A stretch of DNA of 64,000 nucleotides from Winogradskyella schleiferi (GCF_013394655.1 NZ_CP053351.1:992001-1056000), one strand, 5' to 3'. Positions 39,831 through 47,465 are shown, numbered from the stretch's first letter. The notes: a model not told the origin generated them from the letters alone. Program-made: numbers and translations.

Positions 39831-40691
39831 TCAATGATTTAAAGTTCCCGTATTTAAAACTGGCGAAGCATCTTTATCTCCACAAAGCACCACCATCAGA
39901 TTACTGACCATTGCCGCTTTACGTTCTTCATCTAGATCCACGACATTTTTTCTACTGAGTTGTTCAATGGCCATTTCTACCATACTTACTGCACCTTCAA
40001 CAATTTTATGTCTTGCTGCTACGATGGCTGTCGCTTGTTGGCGTTTTAACATGGCGTTAGCGATCTCGTTGGCATACGCCAAATAGCCAATTCTGGCTTC
40101 TAGAACTTCTATGCCTGCAATGGTTAAGCGCTCGTCTATTTCTTTTTCTAAAGCTTCACTTACTTCATTGACGCTAGAACGAAGCGTGATATCTTCAACC
40201 ACACCTTCATCTGCAAAGTTATCATAAGGGTACATGCTTGCTAATTTCCGAACTGCCGCATCAGTTTGCACACGTACAAAATTTTCATAATTATCAACAT
40301 CAAAAGCCGCTTTGTAAGTGTTATGAACGCGCCAAACTAAAATAGTACTGATCATTATTGGATTTCCTAATTTGTCATTCACTTTTAAACGTTCGCTATC
40401 AAAGTTACTGGCTCTTAAGGAGATTTTCTTTTTCGTATATAATGGATTTACCCAATAGAAGCCGTTCTTTTTTACGGTGCCAACATATTTTCCAAATAAA
40501 AGTAACACACGGGAGCCATTTGGTTGTACCATTAAAAACCCGAATGCCAATACAATTGCGACGACAATACCAAATACAGGCCAGACCGTTTGTGTTATGG
40601 GAATGAGAGTGATACTTCCAAAGAATAATGCTATAAATAGGAATAACATTAAGTAGCCATTTGCAGGGACGATGATTTTTTCTTCTGTCAT
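39831..40691 (-). CDS. SPFH/band-7 domain membrane protein
   Basis: The 286-residue protein has two N-terminal hydrophobic helices (about 12-32 and 35-54) and an SPFH domain (about 60-255) with [40 protein letters not shown], a [27 protein letters not shown] central region and [20 protein letters not shown] proteins form oligomeric scaffolds in the membrane that organise or protect other membrane proteins. It is the first gene of an operon with a two-helix membrane protein and an Arc-like regulator. The region upstream (40692-40860) contains an ATGATATCAT palindrome that could be an operator for that regulator. Confidence 0.88.
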   Translation of the reverse strand: MTEEKIIVPANGYLMLFLFIALFFGSITLIPITQTVWPVFGIVVAIVLAFGFLMVQPNGSRVLLLFGKYVGTVKKNGFYWVNPLYTKKKISLRASNFDSERLKVNDKLGNPIMISTILVWRVHNTYKAAFDVDNYENFVRVQTDAAVRKLASMYPYDNFADEGVVEDITLRSSVNEVSEALEKEIDERLTIAGIEVLEARIGYLAYANEIANAMLKRQQATAIVAARHKIVEGAVSMVEMAIEQLSRKNVVDLDEERKAAMVSNLMVVLCGDKDASPVLNTGTLNH

Positions 40692-40841
40692 GATTTCAAA
40701 AATTTAGTTGGTTAATCTATTTAAAATTCAATATGATATTAAAATGATATCATAAAGATATAACTTATTAGATTAGTATGCAACTAAATTCATTTGTTAC
40801 AGTTTTATGAGTTTAAATAAAAAGTTTTCATAAAATAAAGT

Positions 40842-40857
40842 TTGGCACGCCGTTTGT
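40842..40857 (+). promoter_or_regulatory. Sigma-54-type promoter (-24/-12)
   Basis: TTGGCAC-gccgt-TTGT has the invariant GG of the -24 element (40844-40845) followed after 10 nt by GT (40856-40857) at the position of the -12 GC. It matches TGGCAC-N5-TTGC with one mismatch. The expected start is about 12 nt downstream, near 40868, exactly at the first hairpin. Confidence 0.6.
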
Positions 40858-40867
40858 AATATACTAA

Positions 40868-40975
40868 TCGTAATACACATTACGATAGTTACCATCTGGT
40901 AACATTACTACAAAGTAGTTGTATTACATTTGGTTGGTTAGTTAGAAAAAGCATCTCGTGGTTGGGATGCTTTTC
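40868..40975 (+). ncRNA. Candidate structured small RNA behind a sigma-54-type promoter
   Basis: The transcript predicted from 40868 has no ATG and runs into a terminator. Three stems are present. H1 is ATCGTAAT-acac-ATTACGAT (40867-40886), H2 is GTTACC-atct-GGTAAC (40888-40903), and H3 is ACTAC-aaa-GTAGT (40907-40919). An alternative 8-bp closing stem GTAATACA (40870-40877) with TGTATTAC (40920-40927) competes with H1 and would make a three-way junction. The terminator AAAAGCATCtc...GGGATGCTTTT (40947-40974) follows. Two exclusive folds suggest a switch-like RNA, but no known class is recognised. Confidence 0.5.
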
Positions 40976-41114
40976 ATTTTGTTTGGTATTTAATCAGAAG
41001 TAGCATCTCGTTCCCGATAGTAATCGGGAGGAATGCTTTTCATTTTATTTAGTTGGTTAAGTCGAAAAAGCATCTCATCTTCGGTAATAATCGAAAGAGA
41101 TGCTTTTTGTTTTT
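40931..41114 (+). repeat. Three tandem related terminator-hairpin units
   Basis: Three adjacent units (about 40931-40980, 40981-41046 and 41047-41114) share the plan TTGGTTA..., GAAAAAGCATCTC, loop, GATGCTTTT, and units 1 and 2 end with the same CATTTT. The loops differ: a short GU-rich loop, a TCCCGAT-agta-ATCGGGA stem, and a TTCG...CGAA stem. The shared flanks mean that they arose by duplication and are not independent terminators. No gene lies between them. Confidence 0.7.
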
Positions 41115-41128
41115 TATGAAGTTTCAAC

Positions 41129-41160
41129 ATAAAAAAAAGCATCTTTTTTAAGATACTTTC
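41129..41160 (-). terminator. Terminator of the alpha/beta hydrolase gene (minus strand)
   Basis: On the minus strand GAAAGTATCTT-aaaaaa-type loop-AAGATGCTTT forms a stem with one mismatch and is followed by a run of eight T. It lies 29 bp after the hydrolase stop and carries the same GCATC core as the neighbouring plus-strand hairpins. Confidence 0.65.
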
Positions 41161-41188
41161 CTATGAAGTTGTGATTAATGAATGCCTA

Positions 41189-42115
41189 TTAAGATTTTAT
41201 AAAATCCGTAATACTTTCAATAAGTATGGGAGAAACCTTTCGAAAGGATTCATTATATGATTTTGAGTTTTCTAAATCATCGCCTTCAATTTCAAAAAGC
41301 ACATGGTTCATCTTTTCGATAATTAGCAATTTGGCTTGGTCATTGGCTTCTTTTAATAGTTCTGCTTCTTTAACCGAAACCTGTAGATCTTTTGTGCCAT
41401 TAATTATTAGAATCGGCATTTTTAAATCTTGAATAATTTCGGTCGGATTATAAGTCATCCAATTGATCATAAAATCTTGTATGTTAGGACCAAATAAAGA
41501 ACCTAAAGCATCAGGATAATCCGTGGTGTTTTCTCCCTTCTTTAGCAAACCGACGACGCGTTGCGCTTCTTCTCCTAATTTTGGTGCCATTTTGGTCACT
41601 TGTTCAATAATAACATCACCTATATTATTACCAGCTCCAGCCAATGAAATAAAACCGTCAGCTTTGTCTTTAGCCGATAGCATGCCGACCAAGCTCCCTT
41701 GACTATGACCAATGACATAAATTTTATTATAACTATCTTTTTCCTTGAAGTAATCTAAAACTTCGGAAGCATCGCTTACAAAATCATCGAACATTATATC
41801 CTTATCGACGTTATTCTTTAGAATCTGTTTTACGATACGCTTATCATATCTAAAGGTTGCAATACCATTGTCCGTGAGTCCTTCTGCTAATTTCTTTAGG
41901 GAGTTGTTTTTAAGGAAATTTTGATTGCCGTTTCGGTTTGTAGGACCAGAACCTGCAATTATGATGGCTAAATTGGGTTTGTCATTTCCGTTTGGACTCA
42001 GTAATGTACCATCGATCCATTTTGTAATAGCCAATTCTTCTTCCGTATAAGTTTTGTCCTGACTCAAACCAATGGAACAAACCAAACATAAAGCAAGAAT
42101 TATATACTGTTTCAT
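41189..42115 (-). CDS. Exported alpha/beta hydrolase
   Basis: This 308-residue protein has a signal peptide (MKQYIILALCLVCSIGLSQ). The alpha/beta-hydrolase fold shows the oxyanion region LAIIIAGSGPTNRNG, the nucleophile elbow IGHSQGS (Ser138), the acid in INGTKDLQV and the catalytic His in KMNHVLFEIEG. The arrangement with AGSGPTNRNGN is typical of the periplasmic acyl-hydrolase/peptidase-like subfamily of Bacteroidota. The substrate cannot be predicted, but ester or short peptide hydrolysis in the periplasm is likely. It is a single gene with its own terminator. Confidence 0.85.
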   Translation of the reverse strand: MKQYIILALCLVCSIGLSQDKTYTEEELAITKWIDGTLLSPNGNDKPNLAIIIAGSGPTNRNGNQNFLKNNSLKKLAEGLTDNGIATFRYDKRIVKQILKNNVDKDIMFDDFVSDASEVLDYFKEKDSYNKIYVIGHSQGSLVGMLSAKDKADGFISLAGAGNNIGDVIIEQVTKMAPKLGEEAQRVVGLLKKGENTTDYPDALGSLFGPNIQDFMINWMTYNPTEIIQDLKMPILIINGTKDLQVSVKEAELLKEANDQAKLLIIEKMNHVLFEIEGDDLENSKSYNESFRKVSPILIESITDFIKS

Positions 42116-42230
42116 TTTTAAATTGTTTTTGTGATGTTTAAAGTTACTTTATATACCTCGAATATTAAATTTTGATTCAAATTTTATACCAATTTTGTAT
42201 TTTGAAATGAAGTGTAAATACAATTGGAAC

Positions 42231-42307
42231 AATGTATTTTATCGATGAAATGCATTATTTCAACTTCAAATGTTAAAATTAAATGCAATACATCGATTAA
42301 ATGTGTT
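42231..42307. repeat. Imperfect inverted repeat with about 28-bp arms
   Basis: The left arm begins AATGTATTTTATCGATG at 42231 and continues to 42257; the right arm runs from 42280 and ends CATCGATTAAATGTGTT at 42307. The ATCGATG/CATCGAT core and the TGCATTA/TAAATGCA segments pair exactly; the rest has scattered mismatches. It could be a binding site for a dimeric regulator or a hairpin in RNA. Confidence 0.55.
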
Positions 42308-42399
42308 TTTTAGCGTCGCAATTCAAAATGAATTATATATTTGACTCGTACTAAAATTTAGTTTTTAGTTCAATGGATTAATTAATTAATATTTGCCTT

Positions 42400-42488
42400 A
42401 TGTTGTGTTAACTTAGAGACCCTAAATCTACCAGCATAGTTAAAAAGCAAATAAACGAAAACCGAGATTGAGGGATCTCGGTTTTTTG
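42400..42488 (+). ncRNA. Candidate small RNA with orphan terminator
   Basis: A strong terminator, AACCGAGAT (42460-42468) paired over 9 bp with ATCTCGGTT (42475-42483) followed by TTTT, lies in the middle of a gene-free region on the strand away from the upstream gene. Upstream, TTAACT (42408-42413) pairs with AGTTAA (42438-42443) around an inner small stem TAGA/TCTA. A near-consensus -7 box (AATATTTG, 42388-42395) precedes it. This suggests a transcript of roughly 85 nt. Confidence 0.45.
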
Positions 42489-42586
42489 TTGTTTAGGGCT
42501 TTTTCACTTCTATAAACTATCAATGTTGTGATAATTCGAACACTCTTTTCTTCGCCTTTATTTTTTCATTAATTTAGTAGTTCGAT

Positions 42587-43267
42587 ATGAATTATAAATC
42601 AATATTTTACATAGGAAGTTTAGTCTTGCTTTTATTTGGTTTTCAACAAAAGCAAACTTTGCCTGAAGGTTTTGTGTATGTGACATCCGTAATTCCGGAT
42701 TTGAATGTGGAACTACGGTATTTTTCCCAAAACAATTTTGTTGGTGATACTATAGATGGTTACAATTCCAATCGTTTGATATTAACCAAAAACACAGCCG
42801 AAAAGTTGAAATTGGTTCAAGATGAATTGCAAAAACAAAATCTTTGTTTAAAAGTGTATGACGGTTACAGACCACAACGAGCCGTGAATCATTTTATCCG
42901 TTGGGCAAAAGATTTGAACGATACCATTAATAAACAGCAATTTTATCCTGAAGTGAATAAAAGAAACCTGTTTAAAGCGGGTTATATAGCCTCTCGTTCT
43001 GGGCATAGTAGAGGCAGTACAATAGATTTGACAATCATCGACGGTGAAACAGGAGCACCTTTGGATATGGGAAGTCCTTACGATTTTTTTGGCGAGGCAT
43101 CTTGGGTTGCCCATGATGATTTAACGGAAAAGCAAAAGCAAAACCGCCAATTGTTACAAACCGTAATGTTGAAGCATAACTTCAGAAATTACCCAAAAGA
43201 GTGGTGGCATTTTACTTTGCGTTGGGAACCCTTTCCTAAGACTTATTTTGATTTTGAGGTGGAGTAA
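42587..43267 (+). CDS. D-alanyl-D-alanine dipeptidase (M15D, VanX/DdpX-like)
   Basis: This 226-residue exported zinc peptidase has an N-terminal hydrophobic signal. The zinc ligands of the M15D family are present: His140 and Asp147 in SGHSRGSTIDL (the SxHxxGxxxD motif), and His208 with catalytic Glu205 in KEWWHF (the ExWH motif). Arg95 in YDGYRPQRAV matches the transition-state Arg. The enzyme hydrolyses D-Ala-D-Ala, probably for turnover of released peptidoglycan dipeptide in the periplasm and not for vancomycin resistance, because no VanA/VanH-like genes are nearby. It is a single gene. Confidence 0.9.
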   Translation: MNYKSIFYIGSLVLLLFGFQQKQTLPEGFVYVTSVIPDLNVELRYFSQNNFVGDTIDGYNSNRLILTKNTAEKLKLVQDELQKQNLCLKVYDGYRPQRAVNHFIRWAKDLNDTINKQQFYPEVNKRNLFKAGYIASRSGHSRGSTIDLTIIDGETGAPLDMGSPYDFFGEASWVAHDDLTEKQKQNRQLLQTVMLKHNFRNYPKEWWHFTLRWEPFPKTYFDFEVE

Positions 43268-43304
43268 ATTATTGAAGTCAAAATTCAAGTTTTAAAATTC
43301 CAAA

Positions 43305-43658
43305 CTATAAATAAACCCAAGCCCAATACATCAAACCAAATTGAAGTGGAATCCGTAAAATCAAAATCCATTTCGGAATTCCTGCAGATGCTTTTTCGCC
43401 AGAAAGCATATAAAAATGGACCAAAAGAAAAACCGCCAACATTGCAATAATGCCAAAAATGGCCATATTTTTTATAGCGGGAATACATAATCCAATACCT
43501 AATAGCATCTCTGCGATTCCGCTCAAATACACCAAAGCTTTATGGTTTGGTAAATATTTTGGCATAATCCGCATATACATTTTTGGCTTTATAAAGTGCA
43601 TAATGCCTGCTAAAACATAAATTGCGGCCATTATGTAAAGACCAATTGGTTCATTCAT
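43305..43658 (-). CDS. DoxX-family membrane protein
   Basis: This 117-residue protein has four hydrophobic helices and the DoxX-type sequence YVLAGIMHFIKPKMYMRIMPKYLP, then LVYLSGIAEMLLGIGLCIP. Proteins of this family are small inner-membrane subunits, some linked to quinol or redox processes; the precise role is usually unknown. Its start overlaps the end of the preceding gene by 8 bp (stop at 43651-43653, start at 43656-43658), implying translational coupling. The two genes converge with the dipeptidase gene. Confidence 0.8.
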   Translation of the reverse strand: MNEPIGLYIMAAIYVLAGIMHFIKPKMYMRIMPKYLPNHKALVYLSGIAEMLLGIGLCIPAIKNMAIFGIIAMLAVFLLVHFYMLSGEKASAGIPKWILILRIPLQFGLMYWAWVYL

Positions 43659-44628
43659 CTTTATAAGTTTTATAGGTTAAACCAATGCCATAATTAAATA
43701 AATCCCGTTTGAGTAGACTGGATTGTAAACCATTGCCTTTGTCAAACTTCACCCAATTGTTGCCATTGATGAACACGCGTTTGATGTAAGTGTTTTTGCC
43801 TTCCACTTCATCTGTAAAAGGCAATAATGGTCTAAAGTTGGTCGGGATTTTTACGATATCACCAGATTTAGATTTAATCTCTTTGTACTTTTTATTAGGT
43901 AACAGCTTTCCCTCTTTGTTAGTGTAACCCAAAACTTGAAGGGACACAAAAAAACCATTTTCAGGAATGTAAATGTCGTAATCTTCGACATTCAGCTCAA
44001 AGGCATCTCCAGTTTTTTCAGTCGCTCTAAAAACAATGGTTTCGTAGGTCAACACTTTCCCGGGAACACCATTATTATTGTCATAAAATTTTACTTTAAA
44101 TAAGGTCGAAAATTTTTTCTTTTCACTGTTTTTACGATTGCGTTTTTCCCAATCCTTCGATTCTAATGCAATGGGAAAAAATACCGTTTTTAGCTTTTGA
44201 TCTTGGTTAGTGGTTTTAGGAAAATAAACCGCAATCTCAGATTCTATGGTTGGTAGCCAACAATTGTAATAATCGTCGTCTAGGTATGGTTTTAGTTTTT
44301 CTTCTTTGAATTTTCTATCTATTGTAACTCCAACCAAAACTTCATCTAATTCTGAAGCTTCAGGATGCATCAATAATTGGCTGGGCAAACTGCTTGTCGA
44401 AACATTCAAATCTTTAAAACCCAAAGCCGAAATAAAAAGCGAATCGATATCTGGATATAATTTCTTGGTGAAGAAAAACTGACCTTCATCATCCGCAAAA
44501 ATACCGTTACCATTTCCGAACGAAATAGTGGCATAACTCACAGGATAAGTTGAAATACTGTCTTTAATAGTGATCTGGGCAAAAGATAATTGCCCAATAA
44601 AAAGTAGGATAAATAAAAATTTGTGCAT
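43651..44628 (-). CDS. Exported carboxypeptidase-regulatory-like domain protein
   Basis: The 325-residue protein has a signal peptide (MHKFLFILLFIGQLSFAQ) followed by a carboxypeptidase D regulatory-like domain (about 20-100: PVSYATISFGNGNGIFADDEGQFFF, IDSLFISALGFKDL). The remaining 220 residues are beta-rich with FKVKFYDNNNGVPGKVLTYE and GFFVSLQVLGYTN. This is a common two-part envelope protein of Flavobacteria without a known activity. The TGA stop overlaps the start of the DoxX gene. It is transcribed separately from the DUF6249 gene, because a terminator lies between them. Confidence 0.75.
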   Translation of the reverse strand: MHKFLFILLFIGQLSFAQITIKDSISTYPVSYATISFGNGNGIFADDEGQFFFTKKLYPDIDSLFISALGFKDLNVSTSSLPSQLLMHPEASELDEVLVGVTIDRKFKEEKLKPYLDDDYYNCWLPTIESEIAVYFPKTTNQDQKLKTVFFPIALESKDWEKRNRKNSEKKKFSTLFKVKFYDNNNGVPGKVLTYETIVFRATEKTGDAFELNVEDYDIYIPENGFFVSLQVLGYTNKEGKLLPNKKYKEIKSKSGDIVKIPTNFRPLLPFTDEVEGKNTYIKRVFINGNNWVKFDKGNGLQSSLLKRDLFNYGIGLTYKTYKDE

Positions 44629-44671
44629 GGTTAAGCTTATAATTTTTTAAAGATACATTATTTATGGGCAT

Positions 44672-44716
44672 AAAAAAACGCCTCAATTCCGATAACTATC
44701 GGAAGAGACGCTTTTT
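44672..44716 (-). terminator. Rho-independent terminator after the DUF6249 gene (minus strand)
   Basis: On the minus strand the stem GCGTCTC...TTCCGAT-agtt-ATCGGAA...GAGGCG has one mismatch and is followed by seven T. The TTCCGAT/ATCGGAA core resembles that in the second hairpin at 41012-41029, so both derive from a recurring terminator palindrome. Confidence 0.85.
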
Positions 44717-44739
44717 AAAGATTGATTAGTTCTTAATTA

Positions 44740-45084
44740 TTAGTCATCTAATGCTTTTTTGGTTTGGGTAAAGCCTATATAGAGACCCACTCCAGCCATT
44801 AAGAATATCATAGCTGGATAAATAGCATTATCATCTAAACCCGTATAAGTTTCTAGAATATTAGCAATAAACACGCCTAACCCAATGCCCATTAATAGAA
44901 ACGCTAAGTTTAAAACAATAACTTTCCAAGAGGAACCAGAGCGTTTGCCGAGGTTAAAAATACTTGCATCTGCACCTTTTTCAATAAGTGCCAAGCGTTC
45001 CTTGTTTCTAGTGGACAGATATAAATATACCATTCCAAAAATTGCTGCGAATAGACTAAGCGGTATTAAAATTTCTTCGTTCAT
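44740..45084 (-). CDS. DUF6249-like small membrane protein
   Basis: This 114-residue protein has three membrane helices (about 5-22, 53-75 and 86-105). After the first helix comes a cytoplasmic stretch TRNKERLALIEKGADASIF, a signature seen in the DUF6249 family of Bacteroidota, in which ERLALIEKG is typical. The gene is divergent from the ECF sigma factor and its start lies 143 bp from the sigma start, so the two may share a control region; these small membrane proteins are often found next to ECF sigma genes. No function is known. Confidence 0.75.
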   Translation of the reverse strand: MNEEILIPLSLFAAIFGMVYLYLSTRNKERLALIEKGADASIFNLGKRSGSSWKVIVLNLAFLLMGIGLGVFIANILETYTGLDDNAIYPAMIFLMAGVGLYIGFTQTKKALDD

Positions 45085-45180
45085 AATGTTTGTTTTTTAA
45101 TTGATTAATTTTATTTGTTCATAGCTTATGACGACAAGGTTTGAATTCTGGTTACACTTTTTTCAAAAAAAATAAATTTA

Positions 45181-45210
45181 TTGTATTTGTGTAACCTTGT
45201 ATTACTTTAT
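45181..45210 (+). promoter_or_regulatory. Candidate promoter of the sigma factor gene
   Basis: TTG (45181-45183) is followed after 19 nt by TACTTTAT (45203-45210), which matches the TAnnTTTG consensus in six of eight positions. The ATG of the sigma gene is 18 bp further. Confidence 0.35.
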
Positions 45211-45227
45211 GTCGTCTTAAATACAAA

Positions 45228-45812
45228 ATGACCACCAACGACGACCACATACTAATCAACGCTATTAAAAATGGCGATACAAATGCGTATGCACAGTTAG
45301 TGGATCTGTATAAGGATTTGGTTTATACTTTGGCCTTACGTATGTTAAAACATCGTGAAGAGGCAGAGGAAGTGGCACAAGATGCGTTTGTAAAAGTTTT
45401 TAAGTCATTGGATAATTTTAAAGGTGACTCTAAATTTTCGACATGGATTTATAAAGTGACCTATAATACCTGTTTGGATCGCATAAAAAAGAATAAAAAA
45501 TATTTAAATAATGTTGCCATTGATGAGTTTACATTTAATAAATTAGATGTTATTGATAATGCCTTGGAAAACATGATTATGAATGAAAAGCAAGCATTGA
45601 TAAGGAATTGTGTGGCCGAACTCCCTGAAGAAACGAGTGCGTTGCTCACATTATTTTATTTTGAGGATTTATCTTTAGATGAAATTTCTCAAATTACAAA
45701 TATAGAAGCTAACACATTGAAAGTGAAGCTTTTTAGAGCACGAAAAAAATTGGCGGTTATTTTAGAGCAGTATTTACAACCTGAAAGCAGATTGAATTAT
45801 GGAAAAGGATGA
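45228..45812 (+). CDS. ECF-type RNA polymerase sigma factor (sigma-70 family)
   Basis: This 194-residue protein has the two regions of extracytoplasmic-function sigma factors. Region 2 (about 25-95) includes VYTLALRMLKHREEAEEVAQ and KFSTWIYKVTYNTCLDRIKK. Region 4 (about 125-180) includes LPEETSALLTLFYFEDLSLD and IEANTLKVKLFRARKKL as the HTH. It would direct RNA polymerase to a small regulon in response to an envelope signal. The last 14 bp overlap the start of the next gene, which encodes a one-helix membrane protein, a layout typical of a sigma factor with its regulator. Confidence 0.95.
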   Translation: MTTNDDHILINAIKNGDTNAYAQLVDLYKDLVYTLALRMLKHREEAEEVAQDAFVKVFKSLDNFKGDSKFSTWIYKVTYNTCLDRIKKNKKYLNNVAIDEFTFNKLDVIDNALENMIMNEKQALIRNCVAELPEETSALLTLFYFEDLSLDEISQITNIEANTLKVKLFRARKKLAVILEQYLQPESRLNYGKG

Positions 45813-46200
45813 TAAAAAAATAGAAGAACTCATTGGAAAACTAATGTCCGCGGAGAGTTTAGAGCAACCTTCTTTGGATTTTACGAATAACGTAATGTCT
45901 AAGGTTGAAGCGATTTCCAGTTCAACAACCACGGTTTATAAGCCATTGATTCCAAAGTCAGTTTGGTTTTTAATATTAGGTAGTTTTGTGGCTTTGATTG
46001 GTTATATTTATCTGAATAAACCAACCTCAGATAATGGATGGTTTGACCGTTTTGATTTATCTCATATAACGGTTAATCCCTTAGAAAATCTTTCTATTGA
46101 TTTCTCAACAACGCTGATGTATGCTGTTGTGCTTTTAGCAATTATGGTGAGTATTCAAGTGCCTTTGTTAAAACATTATCTTGATAAACGGACGTTTTAG
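45799..46200 (+). CDS. Membrane protein coupled to the sigma factor (probable anti-sigma partner)
   Basis: The 133-residue protein has an N-terminal cytoplasmic part of about 55 residues (MEKDDKKIEELIGKLMSAES, LDFTNNVMSKVEAISS), then two membrane helices (about 52-72 and 105-125) around a short periplasmic loop. The start overlaps the sigma gene by 14 bp, which usually means coupled translation. The short N-terminal part with an FTNNVMSKVE motif resembles those of small membrane proteins in the same position in Flavobacteria. An anti-sigma role is inferred from position alone; no classical zinc-binding anti-sigma motif (HxxxCxxC) is present. Confidence 0.65.
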   Translation: MEKDDKKIEELIGKLMSAESLEQPSLDFTNNVMSKVEAISSSTTTVYKPLIPKSVWFLILGSFVALIGYIYLNKPTSDNGWFDRFDLSHITVNPLENLSIDFSTTLMYAVVLLAIMVSIQVPLLKHYLDKRTF

Positions 46201-46229
46201 TTATGATAGTACCAGAATAAAATAATACA

Positions 46230-47465
46230 TCAGTACCAGCGTTTCTTCTTCTTTTTGGAAGCCTCGCTTTTACGACCTTTTTTATACTTACTCCCTTTCT
46301 TTTTATGCACTATCGGTTTCGCTTTTGGATCTAAAGGATAAGGGTGTTCAGTTTCAACAGGAATTTGAACATTAATGGATTGTTCAATAGTTTTTACATA
46401 ACTTTTCTCGTCAGAAGAACACATGGAATACGCTATTCCTATATTTCCAGCACGACCAGTTCTACCAATCCTATGAACGTAAGTTTCTGGTACATTTGGC
46501 ATATCAAAATTAAAGACGTTATCGAGTTCGTTAATATCAATTCCACGAGCCGCAACATCTGTAGCAATTAAGACTTTTACATAGCCATTTTTGAATTTAT
46601 TCAAAGCATTTTGCCGTTCACTTTGCGCTTTGTCGCCATGAATACTATCAACGGTATAGCCGTTTTTAAGTAAGGTCTGTTCTAGTTTATTAACCCCAAA
46701 TTTGGTACGTCTAAAAATAAGAACATTGCCTTTTATCGTATTTCGCATTAAATGTAAACACAACTCAATTTTGTTGCGTTTAGGGACGTAATACAACACC
46801 TGACTCACATCTTGAGCAACCGATTTTGTCGGAGTCACATCAATACGCTCAGGATTTTTAAGAATGGTTTTTGCCAATTCCTCTATTTTATAAGGAATGG
46901 TGGCCGAAAATAATAAGGTTTGCTTGTCCTCAGGACAAAGACGTTCGATTTTTTTAATATCATCAATAAAACCCATAGCCAACATTAAATCGGCTTCATC
47001 TAAAACGAAGGTTTCGATATAATCGAGATTGATATAATCTTGTTTATGTAAATCGAGTAGGCGACCAGGTGTTGCGACCAGTATATCAACACCTTTTTTT
47101 AGCACATCAATTTGAGGTTCTATGGATGCTCCACCAAAAACAACCAGAGAACGCAGATTAGTGTACTGAGCATAGGTTTTAAAATTTTGTTGAATCTGTA
47201 CTGCCAATTCCCGCGTAGGACTCACAATCAAGGCTCTTATTTTCTTGCCTTTTTTTGGTGCATCTTGTTTATCAAAAAGTTGCTGTAAAATAGGTAGGGC
47301 AAAAGCCGCAGTTTTTCCTGTGCCTGTTTGCGCAGAAACAATGACATCTTTACCTTCTAAAACTAAAGGAATAGAACGTTGCTGTACCAACGTGGGATCA
47401 ACATAACCTGAAGCTTCAATCGCTTTTAGTAATGGTTTTATGAGGTGTAAGTCTTTGAATGACAT
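46230..47465 (-). CDS. DEAD-box RNA helicase (RhlE-like)
   Basis: The 411-residue ATP-dependent helicase carries all core motifs: the Q-motif region with DPTLVQQRSIPLVLEG, the P-loop AQTGTGKT (45-52), PTRELAVQ, TPGRLLD, DEADLM, the SAT of LLFSATIPY, VLIATDVAARGIDI and HRIGRTGRAG. The C-terminal tail is very basic (KKKGSKYKKGRKSEASK then a Lys run), a feature of RNA-binding RhlE-type helicases that act in ribosome assembly or RNA turnover. It is a single gene, converging with the sigma operon, and is 36 bp from rlmF. Confidence 0.93.
   Translation of the reverse strand: MSFKDLHLIKPLLKAIEASGYVDPTLVQQRSIPLVLEGKDVIVSAQTGTGKTAAFALPILQQLFDKQDAPKKGKKIRALIVSPTRELAVQIQQNFKTYAQYTNLRSLVVFGGASIEPQIDVLKKGVDILVATPGRLLDLHKQDYINLDYIETFVLDEADLMLAMGFIDDIKKIERLCPEDKQTLLFSATIPYKIEELAKTILKNPERIDVTPTKSVAQDVSQVLYYVPKRNKIELCLHLMRNTIKGNVLIFRRTKFGVNKLEQTLLKNGYTVDSIHGDKAQSERQNALNKFKNGYVKVLIATDVAARGIDINELDNVFNFDMPNVPETYVHRIGRTGRAGNIGIAYSMCSSDEKSYVKTIEQSINVQIPVETEHPYPLDPKAKPIVHKKKGSKYKKGRKSEASKKKKKRWY

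Larger units (their letters stand above)
40692..41188. other. Intergenic region with structured-RNA locus and hairpin array
   Basis: This 497-bp gap has no protein-coding frame of note. The first 150 bp are AT-rich and contain the palindrome ATGATATCAT (around 40745-40756) near the start of the divergent SPFH operon. From 40843 it holds a sigma-54-type promoter, three consecutive hairpins, and a series of related terminator-like hairpins up to 41160. These are annotated separately. Confidence 0.7.
42116..42586. other. Intergenic region with inverted repeat and candidate small RNA
   Basis: This 471-bp AT-rich gap between divergently transcribed hydrolase and dipeptidase genes has no coding frame. 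It contains a long imperfect inverted repeat (42231-42307) and a plus-strand terminator at 42460-42487 that belongs to no gene, which points to a short transcript starting inside the gap. A TAATTTAG box at 42570-42577 lies just upstream of the dipeptidase gene. Confidence 0.6.

Noticed and set aside
42587..43267. Vancomycin-resistance function of the VanX-like dipeptidase
   Set aside because: No vanH or vanA-like ligase genes are nearby and the protein is exported; peptidoglycan recycling is more likely.
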